Shown here: positions 7,303 to 15,455 of the stretch, piece by piece | Layout: each line of letters starts with the position of its first letter | How positions within the stretch are numbered: position 1 is the stretch's first letter | Translations under genes and position numbers: made by a program | Assembly: GCA_964242305.1 (NCBI GenBank) | Contig: CAXTBB010000021.1 | Span: 5,425 to 69,424, forward strand | Origin: DATLGB01 sp964242305 | GTDB taxonomy: Bacteria; Actinomycetota; Thermoleophilia; Solirubrobacterales; Solirubrobacteraceae | Length of the DNA stretch: 64,000 bases | Reading direction: 5' to 3' | The notes under the pieces: generated by a model | Told to the model about the DNA's origin: nothing | Seen by the model: only the letters and a program-made list of their open reading frames with translations | The model's database searches: none

Positions 7303-8121
7303 CTAGGCGGGCGGCGGGATGCGGACGAGGCGTTCGAGCCCGCTTGGCGTGCGCGCCGCCACCAGCGGCGACCGCGGCGCCGTGTCCAGCGGAGCCCCGA
7401 GGGGGTCCTCGTAGGCGGTGAAGGCGACCACGCCGCCGGCCTCGCGCACGATCAGCTGGCCGGCAGCCGCGTCCACCGCCCGCGAGCGGCGCAGCGTGAC
7501 CATGCCGTCCAGCCGTGCGGCGGCCACCTGGCAGAGCGTGACCGCGATCGTCCCCAGCGCCCGCAGGCGGTGCGCCGCGTCGCACAGCTCGTCGCCGGCC
7601 GCGCGAATCAGGCGCGGGTCCGAGGACTCGACGCCGAGCAGCTCGAAGCGCCCGTCCTCGCTGCGGCGCTCGGGGCGATCGCGCGGGAGCTGCACGCCGT
7701 CCAGGTAGGCGCCCTGCCCGCGCCAGGCGTGCCACTCCTCCTCCGGCCCGAAGTCGTAGACGTAGCCGAAGACCACGTCGGCCATGGTCGGCCCGTCGGC
7801 GACCGCGATGGAGACCGAGTGATGCGGCAGGCCACGCTTGGCGTTGGTGGACCCGTCGATCGGGTCGATGACCACGCGCGGGTAGGCAGCGCCGTAGCCG
7901 ACCTCCCCGCGCTCCTCGCTGACCGCGGAGAACGGCACGCCGATCGTGTCGAGCTCGCGGAAGACGGCCGCCTCCGCCTCCGCGTCGATGACCAGCGTGG
8001 CGTCGCCCCCCTCGCCGCGGGTGCCGGTGACCAGCGTGCGGTCCGACTCCCCGACGAGGAGATCCTCGATGGCCTCGGTGGCGCGGCGGCACACGGTGAG
8101 CCAGTCGGGGTCCACGCACAT
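7303..8121 (-). CDS. Inositol monophosphatase family phosphatase
   Basis: A 272-residue Mg2+-dependent phosphatase of the IMPase/FBPase/CysQ fold. The metal-binding motif DPIDGSTNAKRG lies near residues 85-96, VSEERGE supplies the upstream Glu pair, and a C-terminal SRAVDAAAGQLIVREAGGVV matches the second signature. The ATG at 8121 leaves only a 10 bp gap to the divergent helicase gene. Substrate (inositol phosphate, histidinol phosphate or PAP) cannot be told from sequence alone. Confidence 0.9.
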   Translation of the reverse strand: MCVDPDWLTVCRRATEAIEDLLVGESDRTLVTGTRGEGGDATLVIDAEAEAAVFRELDTIGVPFSAVSEERGEVGYGAAYPRVVIDPIDGSTNAKRGLPHHSVSIAVADGPTMADVVFGYVYDFGPEEEWHAWRGQGAYLDGVQLPRDRPERRSEDGRFELLGVESSDPRLIRAAGDELCDAAHRLRALGTIAVTLCQVAAARLDGMVTLRRSRAVDAAAGQLIVREAGGVVAFTAYEDPLGAPLDTAPRSPLVAARTPSGLERLVRIPPPA

Positions 8122-8131
8122 ATCCTGCCCG

Positions 8132-11100
8132 ATGATGTCCGTGCTCATCATCGGCGGCGCCGGAACGGGCAAGACGAGCGCGCTGGTAGAGCGGTTCGCG
8201 ACGCTCGTCAGGGACGGCGTGGCACCCGAGGACATCCTCGTCCTGACCCTGTCGAGCGCCGCCGCCGACGCGCTGCGGGCGCGCATGGAGGCCGCCGTCG
8301 CGAGCGGCTACGAGGCCCTCACGGTGACCACCTTCCACGGCTTCTGCGCGAAGCTGCTGCGCGACGAGGCGGCCGAGGCCGGCGTCGATCCGTTCGCCAC
8401 CCCCGTCAGCCAGGGCGACCGGCTGGCGATGCTGCTCGAGCGCATCGACGAGCTGTCGCTGACCCACCACGACCTGCGCGGCAACCCGAGCGCGGTGCTG
8501 GGTGCGGTGGTCGGGCGCATCGACCGCCTCAAGGACGAGCTGATCACCGCCAGCGACTACGCGGCGTGGGCCGAGACCCTGACCGACGGCGCGCGCGAGC
8601 GTGAGTTCGCCGGGATCTACGCCGCCCACGACCGCATGCTGGCCGAGGCGGGGACGCTCGACTTCGGCGACCTCGTCCTCCACGCCTTCCGCCTGCTGCG
8701 CGAGCGCCCGCACGTGCGCACGCAGCTGGAGGCTCGCTACACGCACGTGCTGGTCGACGAGCTCCAAGACGTGAACTTCGCGCAGGGGCTGCTGCTGCGG
8801 ATGCTCAACCGCAACCTGTTCGCGGCCGGGGACGACGACCAGGCCATCTACCGCTTCCGCGGCGCGGCGACCAAGAACCTGCGCGAGTTCGAGGGCTCCG
8901 TCGTGCACCTGGAGCGCTCCCACCGCGTGCCGGAGCGGATCCTGGCCGCGGCCGAGGCGGTCGTCGCGCCGCTGGAGGACCGGATCGCGAAGGCGCTGAC
9001 CGGACGTGACGGCGGGGTCGTCGACTTCTGGCGAGCGGACAACGAGCGCGCGCAGGCCCAGGCCGTCGCCGCCGACGTCGAGCGCCTCATCAACTCGGCC
9101 CACCCGCCCGGCGCCCCCGAGGACATCGCCGTCCTCGTGCGCTCGGTCAAGGGCGAGGGCCAGGCCGTCGCGGTCGCCCTGGAGGAACGCGCCGTCCCGT
9201 ACCGCGTCAACGGCGCCGCGGCCTTCTTCCAGCGCGCGGAGGTGCGCGACCTGCTCGCCTGGCTGCGCCTGCTGGTCGACCCCGGGGACGCCGGCGCGGT
9301 CGTGCGCGCGCTGGCCCGGCCGCCGATCGAGCTGCGCTCCATCGACCTCGCGCGCGTGACCCAGATCGCCCGCCGGCGCAAGCTGGACATGGTCGGCGCG
9401 CTCGGCGCCGCGATGGAGTCGCCGCAGATCCCGCCGGAGGCGCGCGAGCGTATCCTCGCCTTCCTCAAGCTCTACCGCAGCGCGGCCGGGGCGCTGGACT
9501 CGACCCGGGCGGACCTGTTCACCCACCGCATGATCGAGCGCCTCGGCCTGCGCCGCCAGCTGCTCTTCGCGGCGACGCCGGAGGTCGTCGAGCGCCTGGT
9601 CAACCTGGCCAAGTTCGGCGAGCTGGCCGCCACCTACGCGCGCCGCTCGCCGCAGGCGACGGCGCGCGACTTCGCCCGCTCCATCTCCGCCGTCGCCGAG
9701 GCGGGGCTGCGCGAGGAGGAGGCCGGGGCGGGTGGGGATGCCCTGGGCGTGCAGGTGATGGGGATGCACGCGGCCAAGGGCCTCGAGTTCGACCACGTCT
9801 ACGTGCTCGGGCTGTTCGCGGCGCGCATGCCCGGGCCGCGGCGCCGGTCGCTGGAGCCGATCCCCGACGCGCTCGTCAAGGAGGCGGTCCCGCCGGACAC
9901 CAAGTCCGCGCACATCGCCGAGCAGCGGCGCCTGCTGCACATGGCCATGACCCGCGCGCGCACGCGGCTGGTCCTCGCCTACCCCGAGCAGACCGAGCGT
10001 GGCGCGCGCCAGCAGCCGTCCCCCTTCGCGGAGGAGGCGCGGGCGGCGGTCGCCGGCGAGTGGGTCCCCAAGCAGGAGGAGCTGTTCGGGCCGGCGGAGA
10101 CGCTGCAGTCGACCTTCCGGGTCCTGCGCGACGAGCTGATGACGACGGTCGCCGAGGTCGGCGGTCGGCTCGGGGAGCTGCGCTTCGACACCGATCTCGA
10201 CGTCTCCCACGCCGTCGTCCGCTACCTGGAGGTGATGAAGCTCAGCGCGTTGCTGGAGCGCACGCGCGCGGGGATGAGCGTGGCCGAGGCGCTGCCGGAG
10301 GTCAACGCGCGGCTGCTGCAGGCGGTCACCTCCGAGCAGCGCGAGATCTTCGAGACCAGCGCGCTGGACGAGTACCTGCTCGACGCCGAGCGCGACGAGC
10401 GCACACGCGCCTCGCTGGTCGCGCGCCGGGCCGAGCCGTCGCTGGAGCAGTTCCTCCCCCGGCGCGGCGAGGGCCTGCTGCTGAGCGCCTCGGACATCGA
10501 CACCTACCGCACCTGCCCGCTCAAGTACAAGTTCGCGCGCGTGTTCCGCATCCCGCAGGAGCCGACGCTCAACCAGCGCTTCGGCATCCTCGTCCATCAG
10601 GTGCTGGAGCGCTTCCACGCGGGCGAGACCCCGGACGGGACGCTCCCGGAGCTGCTCGGGCTGCTCGACCAGGGCTGGCGCCGCGGCGGCTTCGGGGACT
10701 CCGAGCAGGAGAAGCAGCTGCAGGGCAAGGCCGAGCAGGCGCTGATCCGCTACCACGAGCGCTTCCACTCCGACGACGCCGAGCCGGTCTGGTTCGAGCG
10801 CTCGTTCTCCTTCTCCCTGGGCAAGCACACCGTGCGCGGGCGGGTGGACCGCGTCGACCGCCTCGCCGACGGCGCCTACGAGCTCATCGACTACAAGACG
10901 GGCCGGCCCAAGAAGGCGGCCGACCTGCGCGAGGACGTCCAGCTCGCGCTCTACTCCGTGGCCGCCATCGAGGCGTGGGACCTCGAGGCCGCCCACCAGG
11001 CCTACTACTACGTTCTCGACGACGCCAAGGTCCCCGTCGACCGCACGGAGGACGACCGCGAGTGGATCGCGGAGACCGTGCTCGAGGTCGCCGACGGGAT

Positions 11101-11188
11101 CCTCGGCCAGGGCTTCGAGCCGACGCCGTCCTTCAGCGCGTGCTCGATGTGCGACTACCGGATCGCGTGTCCAGCCGCAGAGCGATGA
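8132..11188 (+). CDS. UvrD/AdnB-like helicase fused to an iron-sulfur PD-(D/E)XK nuclease
   Basis: A 1018-residue DNA repair motor-nuclease. The N-terminal superfamily 1 helicase shows Walker A GGAGTGKTS (about 8-16), TTFHGFC, the VDELQDVNF Walker B (about 207-215), GDDDQAIYRFRGA, LERSHR, the HAAKGLEFDHVYVLGL motif (about 547) and motif VI LHMAMTRARTRLVLAY. The C-terminal nuclease begins near residue 786 with SASDIDTYRTCPLKYKF, has the catalytic ELIDYKTG near 917, and ends with ACSMCDYRIAC; together with the first Cys these give the four-Cys Fe-S staple of AddB, AdnA/B and Dna2. It likely resects double-strand breaks. Tandem ATGs at 8132 and 8135 are both possible. No second AdnA/AddA-like subunit gene is adjacent. 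Its last 56 bp overlap the MFS gene. Confidence 0.93.
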   Translation: MMSVLIIGGAGTGKTSALVERFATLVRDGVAPEDILVLTLSSAAADALRARMEAAVASGYEALTVTTFHGFCAKLLRDEAAEAGVDPFATPVSQGDRLAMLLERIDELSLTHHDLRGNPSAVLGAVVGRIDRLKDELITASDYAAWAETLTDGAREREFAGIYAAHDRMLAEAGTLDFGDLVLHAFRLLRERPHVRTQLEARYTHVLVDELQDVNFAQGLLLRMLNRNLFAAGDDDQAIYRFRGAATKNLREFEGSVVHLERSHRVPERILAAAEAVVAPLEDRIAKALTGRDGGVVDFWRADNERAQAQAVAADVERLINSAHPPGAPEDIAVLVRSVKGEGQAVAVALEERAVPYRVNGAAAFFQRAEVRDLLAWLRLLVDPGDAGAVVRALARPPIELRSIDLARVTQIARRRKLDMVGALGAAMESPQIPPEARERILAFLKLYRSAAGALDSTRADLFTHRMIERLGLRRQLLFAATPEVVERLVNLAKFGELAATYARRSPQATARDFARSISAVAEAGLREEEAGAGGDALGVQVMGMHAAKGLEFDHVYVLGLFAARMPGPRRRSLEPIPDALVKEAVPPDTKSAHIAEQRRLLHMAMTRARTRLVLAYPEQTERGARQQPSPFAEEARAAVAGEWVPKQEELFGPAETLQSTFRVLRDELMTTVAEVGGRLGELRFDTDLDVSHAVVRYLEVMKLSALLERTRAGMSVAEALPEVNARLLQAVTSEQREIFETSALDEYLLDAERDERTRASLVARRAEPSLEQFLPRRGEGLLLSASDIDTYRTCPLKYKFARVFRIPQEPTLNQRFGILVHQVLERFHAGETPDGTLPELLGLLDQGWRRGGFGDSEQEKQLQGKAEQALIRYHERFHSDDAEPVWFERSFSFSLGKHTVRGRVDRVDRLADGAYELIDYKTGRPKKAADLREDVQLALYSVAAIEAWDLEAAHQAYYYVLDDAKVPVDRTEDDREWIAETVLEVADGILGQGFEPTPSFSACSMCDYRIACPAAER

Positions 11189-12284
11189 GCGTGGAGGCCG
11201 CGGCGAGTGTCAGGTAGGGGACGGCGTCTGTCGTGACGGCGGCGAGCGCGCCGGCGCCCGCGCCGCCCAGTGCCGTCCCGCCGCCCCAGGCCAGGTTGCC
11301 GAGGCTGTAGGCGAAGGCCGGGTTGAGCTCGCGGCGCTCGGCGGCGTCGCCGAGCAGCGACATCGCCGGGGCCCACAGCAGGCCGAGGCAGCCGAGGCCG
11401 ATCACCACCGCCACGCCGAGCGTGACGGCGGACCCGGTGAGCGGCAGGACGGCGATGCCGGCGGCACCGAGGAGCAGGCCGCGGCGGGCGGGCGCCAGCG
11501 CGCCGCGGCGGTCGGCCATGCGCCCCGCCCGCGGGGACAGCGCCGACTCGAGGACGACCGCGATCAGGAAGACCGCGGCGATGGCGACGGCGGTCGCCCC
11601 GAGGGCGTCCAGCCGCAGCGGGACGAGCACGTTGACCGCGCCGAACACCGCCGACGGCATCGCCATCAGCAGGATGCCGGTCCGGGCGCGGCCGTCGCGG
11701 AGCAGGCTGCGGCTGCTCGGCAGCACCGCGAAGGCCGGATCGGGCAGGCGCGTGAGCGCGGCGATCAGCCCGACCGGCAGCGCCACGAAGGCGGCGAAGA
11801 CGACCTCCCGGCCGACGGCGTCGGCGGCGGCGCCGAGCACCGGCCCGCCGAGGGCGCCGGCGATGGCAGCGCCGATCGCCGTCCCCATCGCCTCCACGCG
11901 GCGCTCGCGCGGCGCGACCGCCACCACCCACGACAGCCCGCCCGTCCAGACAGCGGCGGCGGCGAAGCCCTGCAGGCCGCGCGCGAGGATCAACAGCGGC
12001 GCCGAGTCGGCCAGCGCGAACGCGAGGCTGGCGACGGCGATGACGGCGAGCGCGACGACCACCGTCCGCCGCGGCCCGATGCGCGCCGCCAGCAGACCCG
12101 CGGGCAGGCTGGAGAGCACGGTGCCGAGCGGGTAGGAGGCCGACAGCAGGCCCGCGCCGGCCTTGGAGAAGTCGTAGTCGCGGGCGAGGTCGGGGAGCAG
12201 CGGCGTGATCGTCGAGTAGATCGACGTCTCGACGACGAGGGCGACGGAGATGATGGTCAGCAGCCGCCGGACGTCCGGCGTCAC
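11133..12284 (-). CDS. MFS transporter, drug/sugar exporter type
   Basis: A 383-residue protein with about 12 hydrophobic segments. The first helix is preceded by VTPDVRRLLTIISVALVVE. The loop 2-3 motif GLLAARIGPRRTVVV and the later GRMADRRGALAPARR are the repeated MFS G-x3-D/R-R signatures. The GTG at 12284 is preceded by GGAGGGT on the coding strand, and the TGA of the PAC2 gene ends one base earlier, so the two genes are coupled. The 3' end runs 56 bp into the convergent helicase gene. The exported substrate is unknown. Confidence 0.9.
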   Translation of the reverse strand: MTPDVRRLLTIISVALVVETSIYSTITPLLPDLARDYDFSKAGAGLLSASYPLGTVLSSLPAGLLAARIGPRRTVVVALAVIAVASLAFALADSAPLLILARGLQGFAAAAVWTGGLSWVVAVAPRERRVEAMGTAIGAAIAGALGGPVLGAAADAVGREVVFAAFVALPVGLIAALTRLPDPAFAVLPSSRSLLRDGRARTGILLMAMPSAVFGAVNVLVPLRLDALGATAVAIAAVFLIAVVLESALSPRAGRMADRRGALAPARRGLLLGAAGIAVLPLTGSAVTLGVAVVIGLGCLGLLWAPAMSLLGDAAERRELNPAFAYSLGNLAWGGGTALGGAGAGALAAVTTDAVPYLTLAAASTLIALRLDTRSGSRTSSTR

Positions 12285-12285
12285 G

Positions 12286-13200
12286 TCACCCTCCGAAGGC
12301 GGGGAAGTCGCCTCCCGGCGGGCCGCCCTTCCCACCGCCGCCGCGCTGGCGCAGGAAGCGCTGGAACTCCTTGGCGAGGACGTCGCCGGACGGCAGGCTG
12401 TCGAGGTCGGGCGGGGTGTCCTCCTCGGCGGCGGCACGCTCGAGGCGCTCGACGAACGCCTGCACGTCCGGGTCGGACTCGACGGCGCGGTTGACCTGGC
12501 GCTCGTACTCGCCGGCGGCCTCCTCGAGCTCCGTCGCGTCGACCGCGACCCCGACGACGCCCTCCAGCTTGCGCACGAGCGCGAGCGCGCCCTTCGGGTT
12601 GGGCGAGACGGCGACGTAGTGGGGGACGGCCGCCCACAGCGACACGGACGGGATGCCGCGCTGCTGGCAGACGGTGTGCAGCACGCCGGTGATGCCGGTC
12701 GGCCCCTGGTAGGAGGACTGGTTGAGGCCGACGCGCTCGATCAGCGCCTCGTCGGAGGCCAGGCCGGTGATGCTGACGGGCCGGGTGTGGGGGACGTCGG
12801 CGAGCAGCGAGCCGAGCGTGACGATCGACTGGACGCCGAGCGCCTCGGCGAGGTCGACGATCGTGTCGCAGAAGGTGCGCCAGCGGTAGCTGGGCTCGTG
12901 GCCGCTGACGAGCACGAGGTCGCGCGGGGCACCGGGCGCGGTGGCCGCGTGGATCTGCACGTCGGGCCAGTCGACCTCGCGGCTGATGCCGTCCACGAAG
13001 CGGATCGTCGGCCGGGTCGCCTGGAAGTCGTAGAAGTCCTCCGGGTCGATGGTCGCGAAGCGCTGCGCCTTGAGGGCGCTGCCCACGAAGGTGAGCGCGG
13101 AGGACGCGGCGTCCCCCGCGTCGTTCCACCCCTCGAAGGCCGCCACCAGTGCCGGTGCGCGGAGCCCGTCAGGTCGGCGTTCCCAACGCAGAGGCTGCAT
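12286..13200 (-). CDS. PAC2 family (proteasome assembly chaperone-like) protein
   Basis: A 304-residue protein starting MQPLRWERRP at 13200, with the actinobacterial PAC2 core: LVAAFEGWNDAGDAAS near residue 20, a SGHEPSYRW segment, GSLLADVPHTRP, and YQGPTGITGVLH. PAC2 proteins are ATP-grasp-adjacent chaperone-like folds linked to 20S proteasome assembly in eukaryotes and archaea; the bacterial role is undefined. The C-terminal 60 residues are acidic then glycine-rich (RQRGGGGKGGPPGGDFP), likely disordered. It is divergent from the OB/HD hydrolase gene and cotranscribed with the downstream MFS gene. Confidence 0.9.
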   Translation of the reverse strand: MQPLRWERRPDGLRAPALVAAFEGWNDAGDAASSALTFVGSALKAQRFATIDPEDFYDFQATRPTIRFVDGISREVDWPDVQIHAATAPGAPRDLVLVSGHEPSYRWRTFCDTIVDLAEALGVQSIVTLGSLLADVPHTRPVSITGLASDEALIERVGLNQSSYQGPTGITGVLHTVCQQRGIPSVSLWAAVPHYVAVSPNPKGALALVRKLEGVVGVAVDATELEEAAGEYERQVNRAVESDPDVQAFVERLERAAAEEDTPPDLDSLPSGDVLAKEFQRFLRQRGGGGKGGPPGGDFPAFGG

Positions 13201-13225
13201 CCGAGCCACGGTACATGATGGGTTG

Positions 13226-14062
13226 GTGACCGCCGTGACCGCACTCCGGGCCGGACAGGACGTGGACCTCGTGCTCGCGTGCACCCGCAAGGAGCGGCTC
13301 CTGGCGCGCTCGGGGTCGCCGTACCTCGCGCTGTCGTTCCGCGATCGGTCGGGCGAGATCGCCGGCCGCGCGTTCCGGGACGCCGACACGCTGGCGGGGC
13401 ACTTCGACCGCGGCGACCTCGTTCGGGTGCGCGGCCGCGTGGAGCGCTTCCGGGACGAGCTCTCGCTCGACGTCGGCGCGATCGGGCGCGCCGCCGACGC
13501 CGACCCCGCCGACTTCCTCCCCGTCGCCTACCGCGACCTCGACGAGCTCGACGGATTCCTCGAGCACCTCATCCGCGAGGTCCACGACAGCGACCTGCGC
13601 GACTGGCTGCGCGCGGTGTTCGCCGACGCCGAGCTGCGGGCGGACTTCCGCCGCGCGCCCTGCACGCGCACGGGTCACCACGCCTACCTCGGCGGCCTGC
13701 TCGAGCACAGCGTCGCCGTCGGGACGCTGGCGCTGGAGACGTGCTTGCTGCACCCGCGGCTGAACTCGGACGTCCTCGTCACCGCCGCGCTCGTGCACGA
13801 CCTGGGCAAGACGCGCGAGTTCACCTTCGGCGCCGAGATCGGCGTCTCGGACGAAGGGCGGATGGTCGGCCACGTCGCGTCGGGCGTTGCGCTGCTGGAG
13901 GCGCGCGCGGGCGGCGTGCCCGACGCCAAGCGCCTGGCCGTCGTCCACTGCGTGCTCACCCACCACGGCGAGGGGCGCTTCGCGTCGCCGGAGGCGATCG
14001 CGCTTCACCGGCTCAACGCGCTCGACGCGGCCGTCAAGGGCGCGCTAGAACATGGGGTCTGA
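13226..14062 (+). CDS. OB-fold/HD-domain phosphohydrolase (YhaM-like 3'-5' exoribonuclease)
   Basis: A 278-residue protein with an N-terminal OB fold (about 20-90; GSPYLALSFRDRSGEIAGRAF and VRVRGRVERFRDELSL) and a C-terminal HD domain. The HD metal site is seen in TGHHAYLGGLLEHS and ALVHDLGKTREF, with a distal HHGEGRFASPEA. This OB-HD order matches YhaM/CBF1 3'-5' exoribonucleases. GTG 13226 is chosen as the most upstream start compatible with the OB domain (TTG 13223 is equally possible); no convincing Shine-Dalgarno is visible, so it may be leaderless. The TGA overlaps the ATG of the next small gene (TGATG). Confidence 0.88.
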   Translation: MTAVTALRAGQDVDLVLACTRKERLLARSGSPYLALSFRDRSGEIAGRAFRDADTLAGHFDRGDLVRVRGRVERFRDELSLDVGAIGRAADADPADFLPVAYRDLDELDGFLEHLIREVHDSDLRDWLRAVFADAELRADFRRAPCTRTGHHAYLGGLLEHSVAVGTLALETCLLHPRLNSDVLVTAALVHDLGKTREFTFGAEIGVSDEGRMVGHVASGVALLEARAGGVPDAKRLAVVHCVLTHHGEGRFASPEAIALHRLNALDAAVKGALEHGV

Positions 14063-14247
14063 TGGGGACCCGGATCGCGTTCGCAGGCGGGGAGTCGCTG
14101 GTCGTGGAGGAGCCGCTCGACGCCGTCGTCAGCTCGCTGGAGGGCCACGCCGCCGACACCCCGGCGCTGCCCGGCTTCACCCGCGAGGACGGCCAGCCGG
14201 TCCACGTCCGGCCGGCGGCGATCCTCTACGTCACCCTGAGCGGTTGA
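14062..14247 (+). CDS. Small conserved-looking protein coupled to the OB/HD hydrolase
   Basis: A 61-residue protein of unknown function. It overlaps the upstream stop by one base (TGATG), so it is almost certainly translated in tandem. The sequence suggests an all-beta mini-domain: IAFAGGESLVVEEPLDAV, then a helix, then VHVRPAAILYVTLSG. The FAGG.SL.V pattern and the AAILYV ending resemble short actinobacterial proteins that sit next to nucleic-acid enzymes, but I do not recognise a named family. Confidence 0.7.
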   Translation: MGTRIAFAGGESLVVEEPLDAVVSSLEGHAADTPALPGFTREDGQPVHVRPAAILYVTLSG

Positions 14248-14560
14248 GCGCGCCGTAGAGCGCCAGCGCGCCGGCCGGCGCCGGCCGGCGCGAGGCCGAT
14301 CGCGGGCTGGAGCTCGAGGCCGAGTTGGTCCGTGAACGACTTCACGAGCCCCTGGGCGAGGGCCGACGCGAGCGGGTCGCCGCCCGTGGTCGGAAGCCGG
14401 TCGGCGAGCAGGTTCGCGGCGTCGGGCGGGGATAGGTAGTGCAGGCCGGCCACGACGAGCAGGCCGAGCGCGGCGAGGGCGGGCAGCTCCGCGCGCAGCC
14501 GGGCCGAACCGCGCCAGCCGGCCAGCAGCGCGCCGGCACCGGCGAGTCCTCCGCGGTGGC
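14226..14560 (-). pseudogene. Possible truncated membrane protein remnant next to selC
   Basis: On the minus strand an open frame ending at 14226 encodes a hydrophobic segment (LPALAALGLLVVAGLHYL) followed by a plausible soluble region (DAANLLADRLPTTGGDPL). No ATG, GTG or TTG start precedes the hydrophobic segment between the selenocysteine tRNA and this frame; the frame simply stays open backwards into the tRNA gene. It may be the 3' remnant of a gene cut when the tRNA locus was rearranged, a gene with an unusual start, or chance. It overlaps the upstream small gene by 22 bp. Confidence 0.25.
14267..14292. repeat. Perfect 26-bp GC palindrome
   Basis: CGCGCCGGCCGGCGCCGGCC plus GGCGCG reads the same on both strands over 26 bp, with an internal direct repeat of CCGGCCGGCG. 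It lies 20 bp after the end of the small coupled gene and could act as a terminator or cruciform. The rest of 14248-14627 holds only the doubtful frame described separately. Confidence 0.6.
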
Positions 14561-14627
14561 GTCCTCCATGGAACAGGTATCGGCGCGTGCTTAGCCCGCT
14601 CAGGACGGCAATAGTCTCACCCGTCCT

Positions 14628-14719
14628 GGAGCGGCGGGGGCCGGTGCCCCACCTCGTCTTCAAAACGAGCGCGCCGCGGCGACCCCGCGGTGGGATGGTT
14701 CGACTCCATCGCCGCTCCG
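14628..14719 (+). tRNA. selC: tRNA-Sec (anticodon TCA)
   Basis: The 92-nt segment folds as a selenocysteine tRNA. The 8-bp acceptor stem is GGAGCGGC (14628-14635) with GCCGCTCC (14711-14718) and discriminator G at 14719. The anticodon arm is CTCGT-CTTCAAA-ACGAG (14653-14669) with TCA at 14660-14662. A long variable arm (around GCGCCGCGGCGACCCCGCGG) and a T arm GATGG-TTCGACT-CCATC follow. The 8-bp acceptor, UCA anticodon and long extra arm are diagnostic of SelC. CCA is not encoded. It implies UGA recoding, so SelA, SelB and SelD should exist elsewhere in the genome; I see none in this window. Confidence 0.95.
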
Positions 14720-14732
14720 TGCGAGCACTCGG

Positions 14733-15389
14733 TCAGTGGGCTGCGACGGTGGCGAGGGCGCTGGTGACGCACGTCTCGGCGACCCGCTGCGGCTCGATCG
14801 CGAACAGGCGCGGGATGCCCGGCGCCGAGAGGCTCACGCCGACGCGGCTGCGGGCGAGGTGCATCGCCCCGAGGAACTGGGTCCAGAGGATGCTCGCCAT
14901 GTACTCCGGGTCCTCGACGTCGAAGACGCCCGTGGCGGCGCCGGCCTCGAGGACGCGGACGAGGTGGTCGATGCACAGCGCCATGCTCTGGCCGAGGCGC
15001 AGCCACACGGAGTCCGAGATCGCCGACTGCAACTCGGCCGCGGGCCTGTTCATGAGCAGGAGCGAGATGTCGAGGAAGGCGGGGTAGCGGCTGCAGAACC
15101 CGGCGTACGCGGTCAGGCCGTGCTCGAGTTGCACGGCCGGCGTGGCGCCGGGGACGATCGACGCCTCGATGATCGACTCGAGCTCGGCGAGGTAGTCCGT
15201 GACCGTGAGCACGAAGAGCTCCTCCTTGGAGGAGAACTGCCGGTAGATCAGGCCGCGCGCGATGCCGACGGTGCGGGCGATCTCCTCGATCGGTGCGTTG
15301 AGCATCCCCCGCTCGTCGAACAAGGCGCGGGTGGCGGCCACGAGATCGCGCTCCCGCTCACGCCGCATTGTGCTCGGCTCGGCAGCCAT
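14733..15389 (-). CDS. TetR family transcriptional regulator
   Basis: The 218-residue protein has an N-terminal HTH (about 12-58) with IEEIARTVGIARGLIYRQFS, the TetR recognition helix, and a ligand-binding C-terminal domain. It is divergent from the ferredoxin reductase/desaturase pair, the layout of DesT/FadR-like regulators that sense fatty acyl-CoA, and a good inverted repeat lies in the shared gap. It likely represses the pair and releases on acyl ligand; the ligand is inference. ATG 15389 (MAAEPS) places the HTH at the usual distance; MRRERERD at 15368 is an alternative. Confidence 0.93.
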   Translation of the reverse strand: MAAEPSTMRRERERDLVAATRALFDERGMLNAPIEEIARTVGIARGLIYRQFSSKEELFVLTVTDYLAELESIIEASIVPGATPAVQLEHGLTAYAGFCSRYPAFLDISLLLMNRPAAELQSAISDSVWLRLGQSMALCIDHLVRVLEAGAATGVFDVEDPEYMASILWTQFLGAMHLARSRVGVSLSAPGIPRLFAIEPQRVAETCVTSALATVAAH

Positions 15390-15418
15390 CTACACAGCGT
15401 AGGCGAAAAACGCTATTT

Positions 15419-15447
15419 TGAGAACCAATGGTTGACACTTGTTCTCA
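15419..15447. promoter_or_regulatory. Likely TetR operator with overlapping promoter
   Basis: TGAGAAC (15419-15425) and GTTCTCA (15441-15447) are perfect 7-bp arms of an imperfect 29-bp inverted repeat lying between the TetR start and the reductase. TTGACA (15432-15437) sits inside it, and a TATTTT box (15414-15419) touches its left edge. A dimeric repressor bound here would block either divergent promoter. Confidence 0.65.
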
Positions 15448-15455
15448 CCGGCGCG

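Noticed and set aside
6203..10996. A 1597-codon open frame on the minus strand across three genes
   Set aside because: It lacks any recognisable domain, is Arg/Gly/Ala/Asp-biased as expected from the complement of GC-rich codons, and runs against the helicase gene whose motifs are clear. It is an overlap artefact of high GC.
14226..14663. 145-residue protein starting inside selC
   Set aside because: The only ATG lies in the tRNA anticodon region, and the first 40 residues are tRNA sequence; at most a 3' remnant is real.
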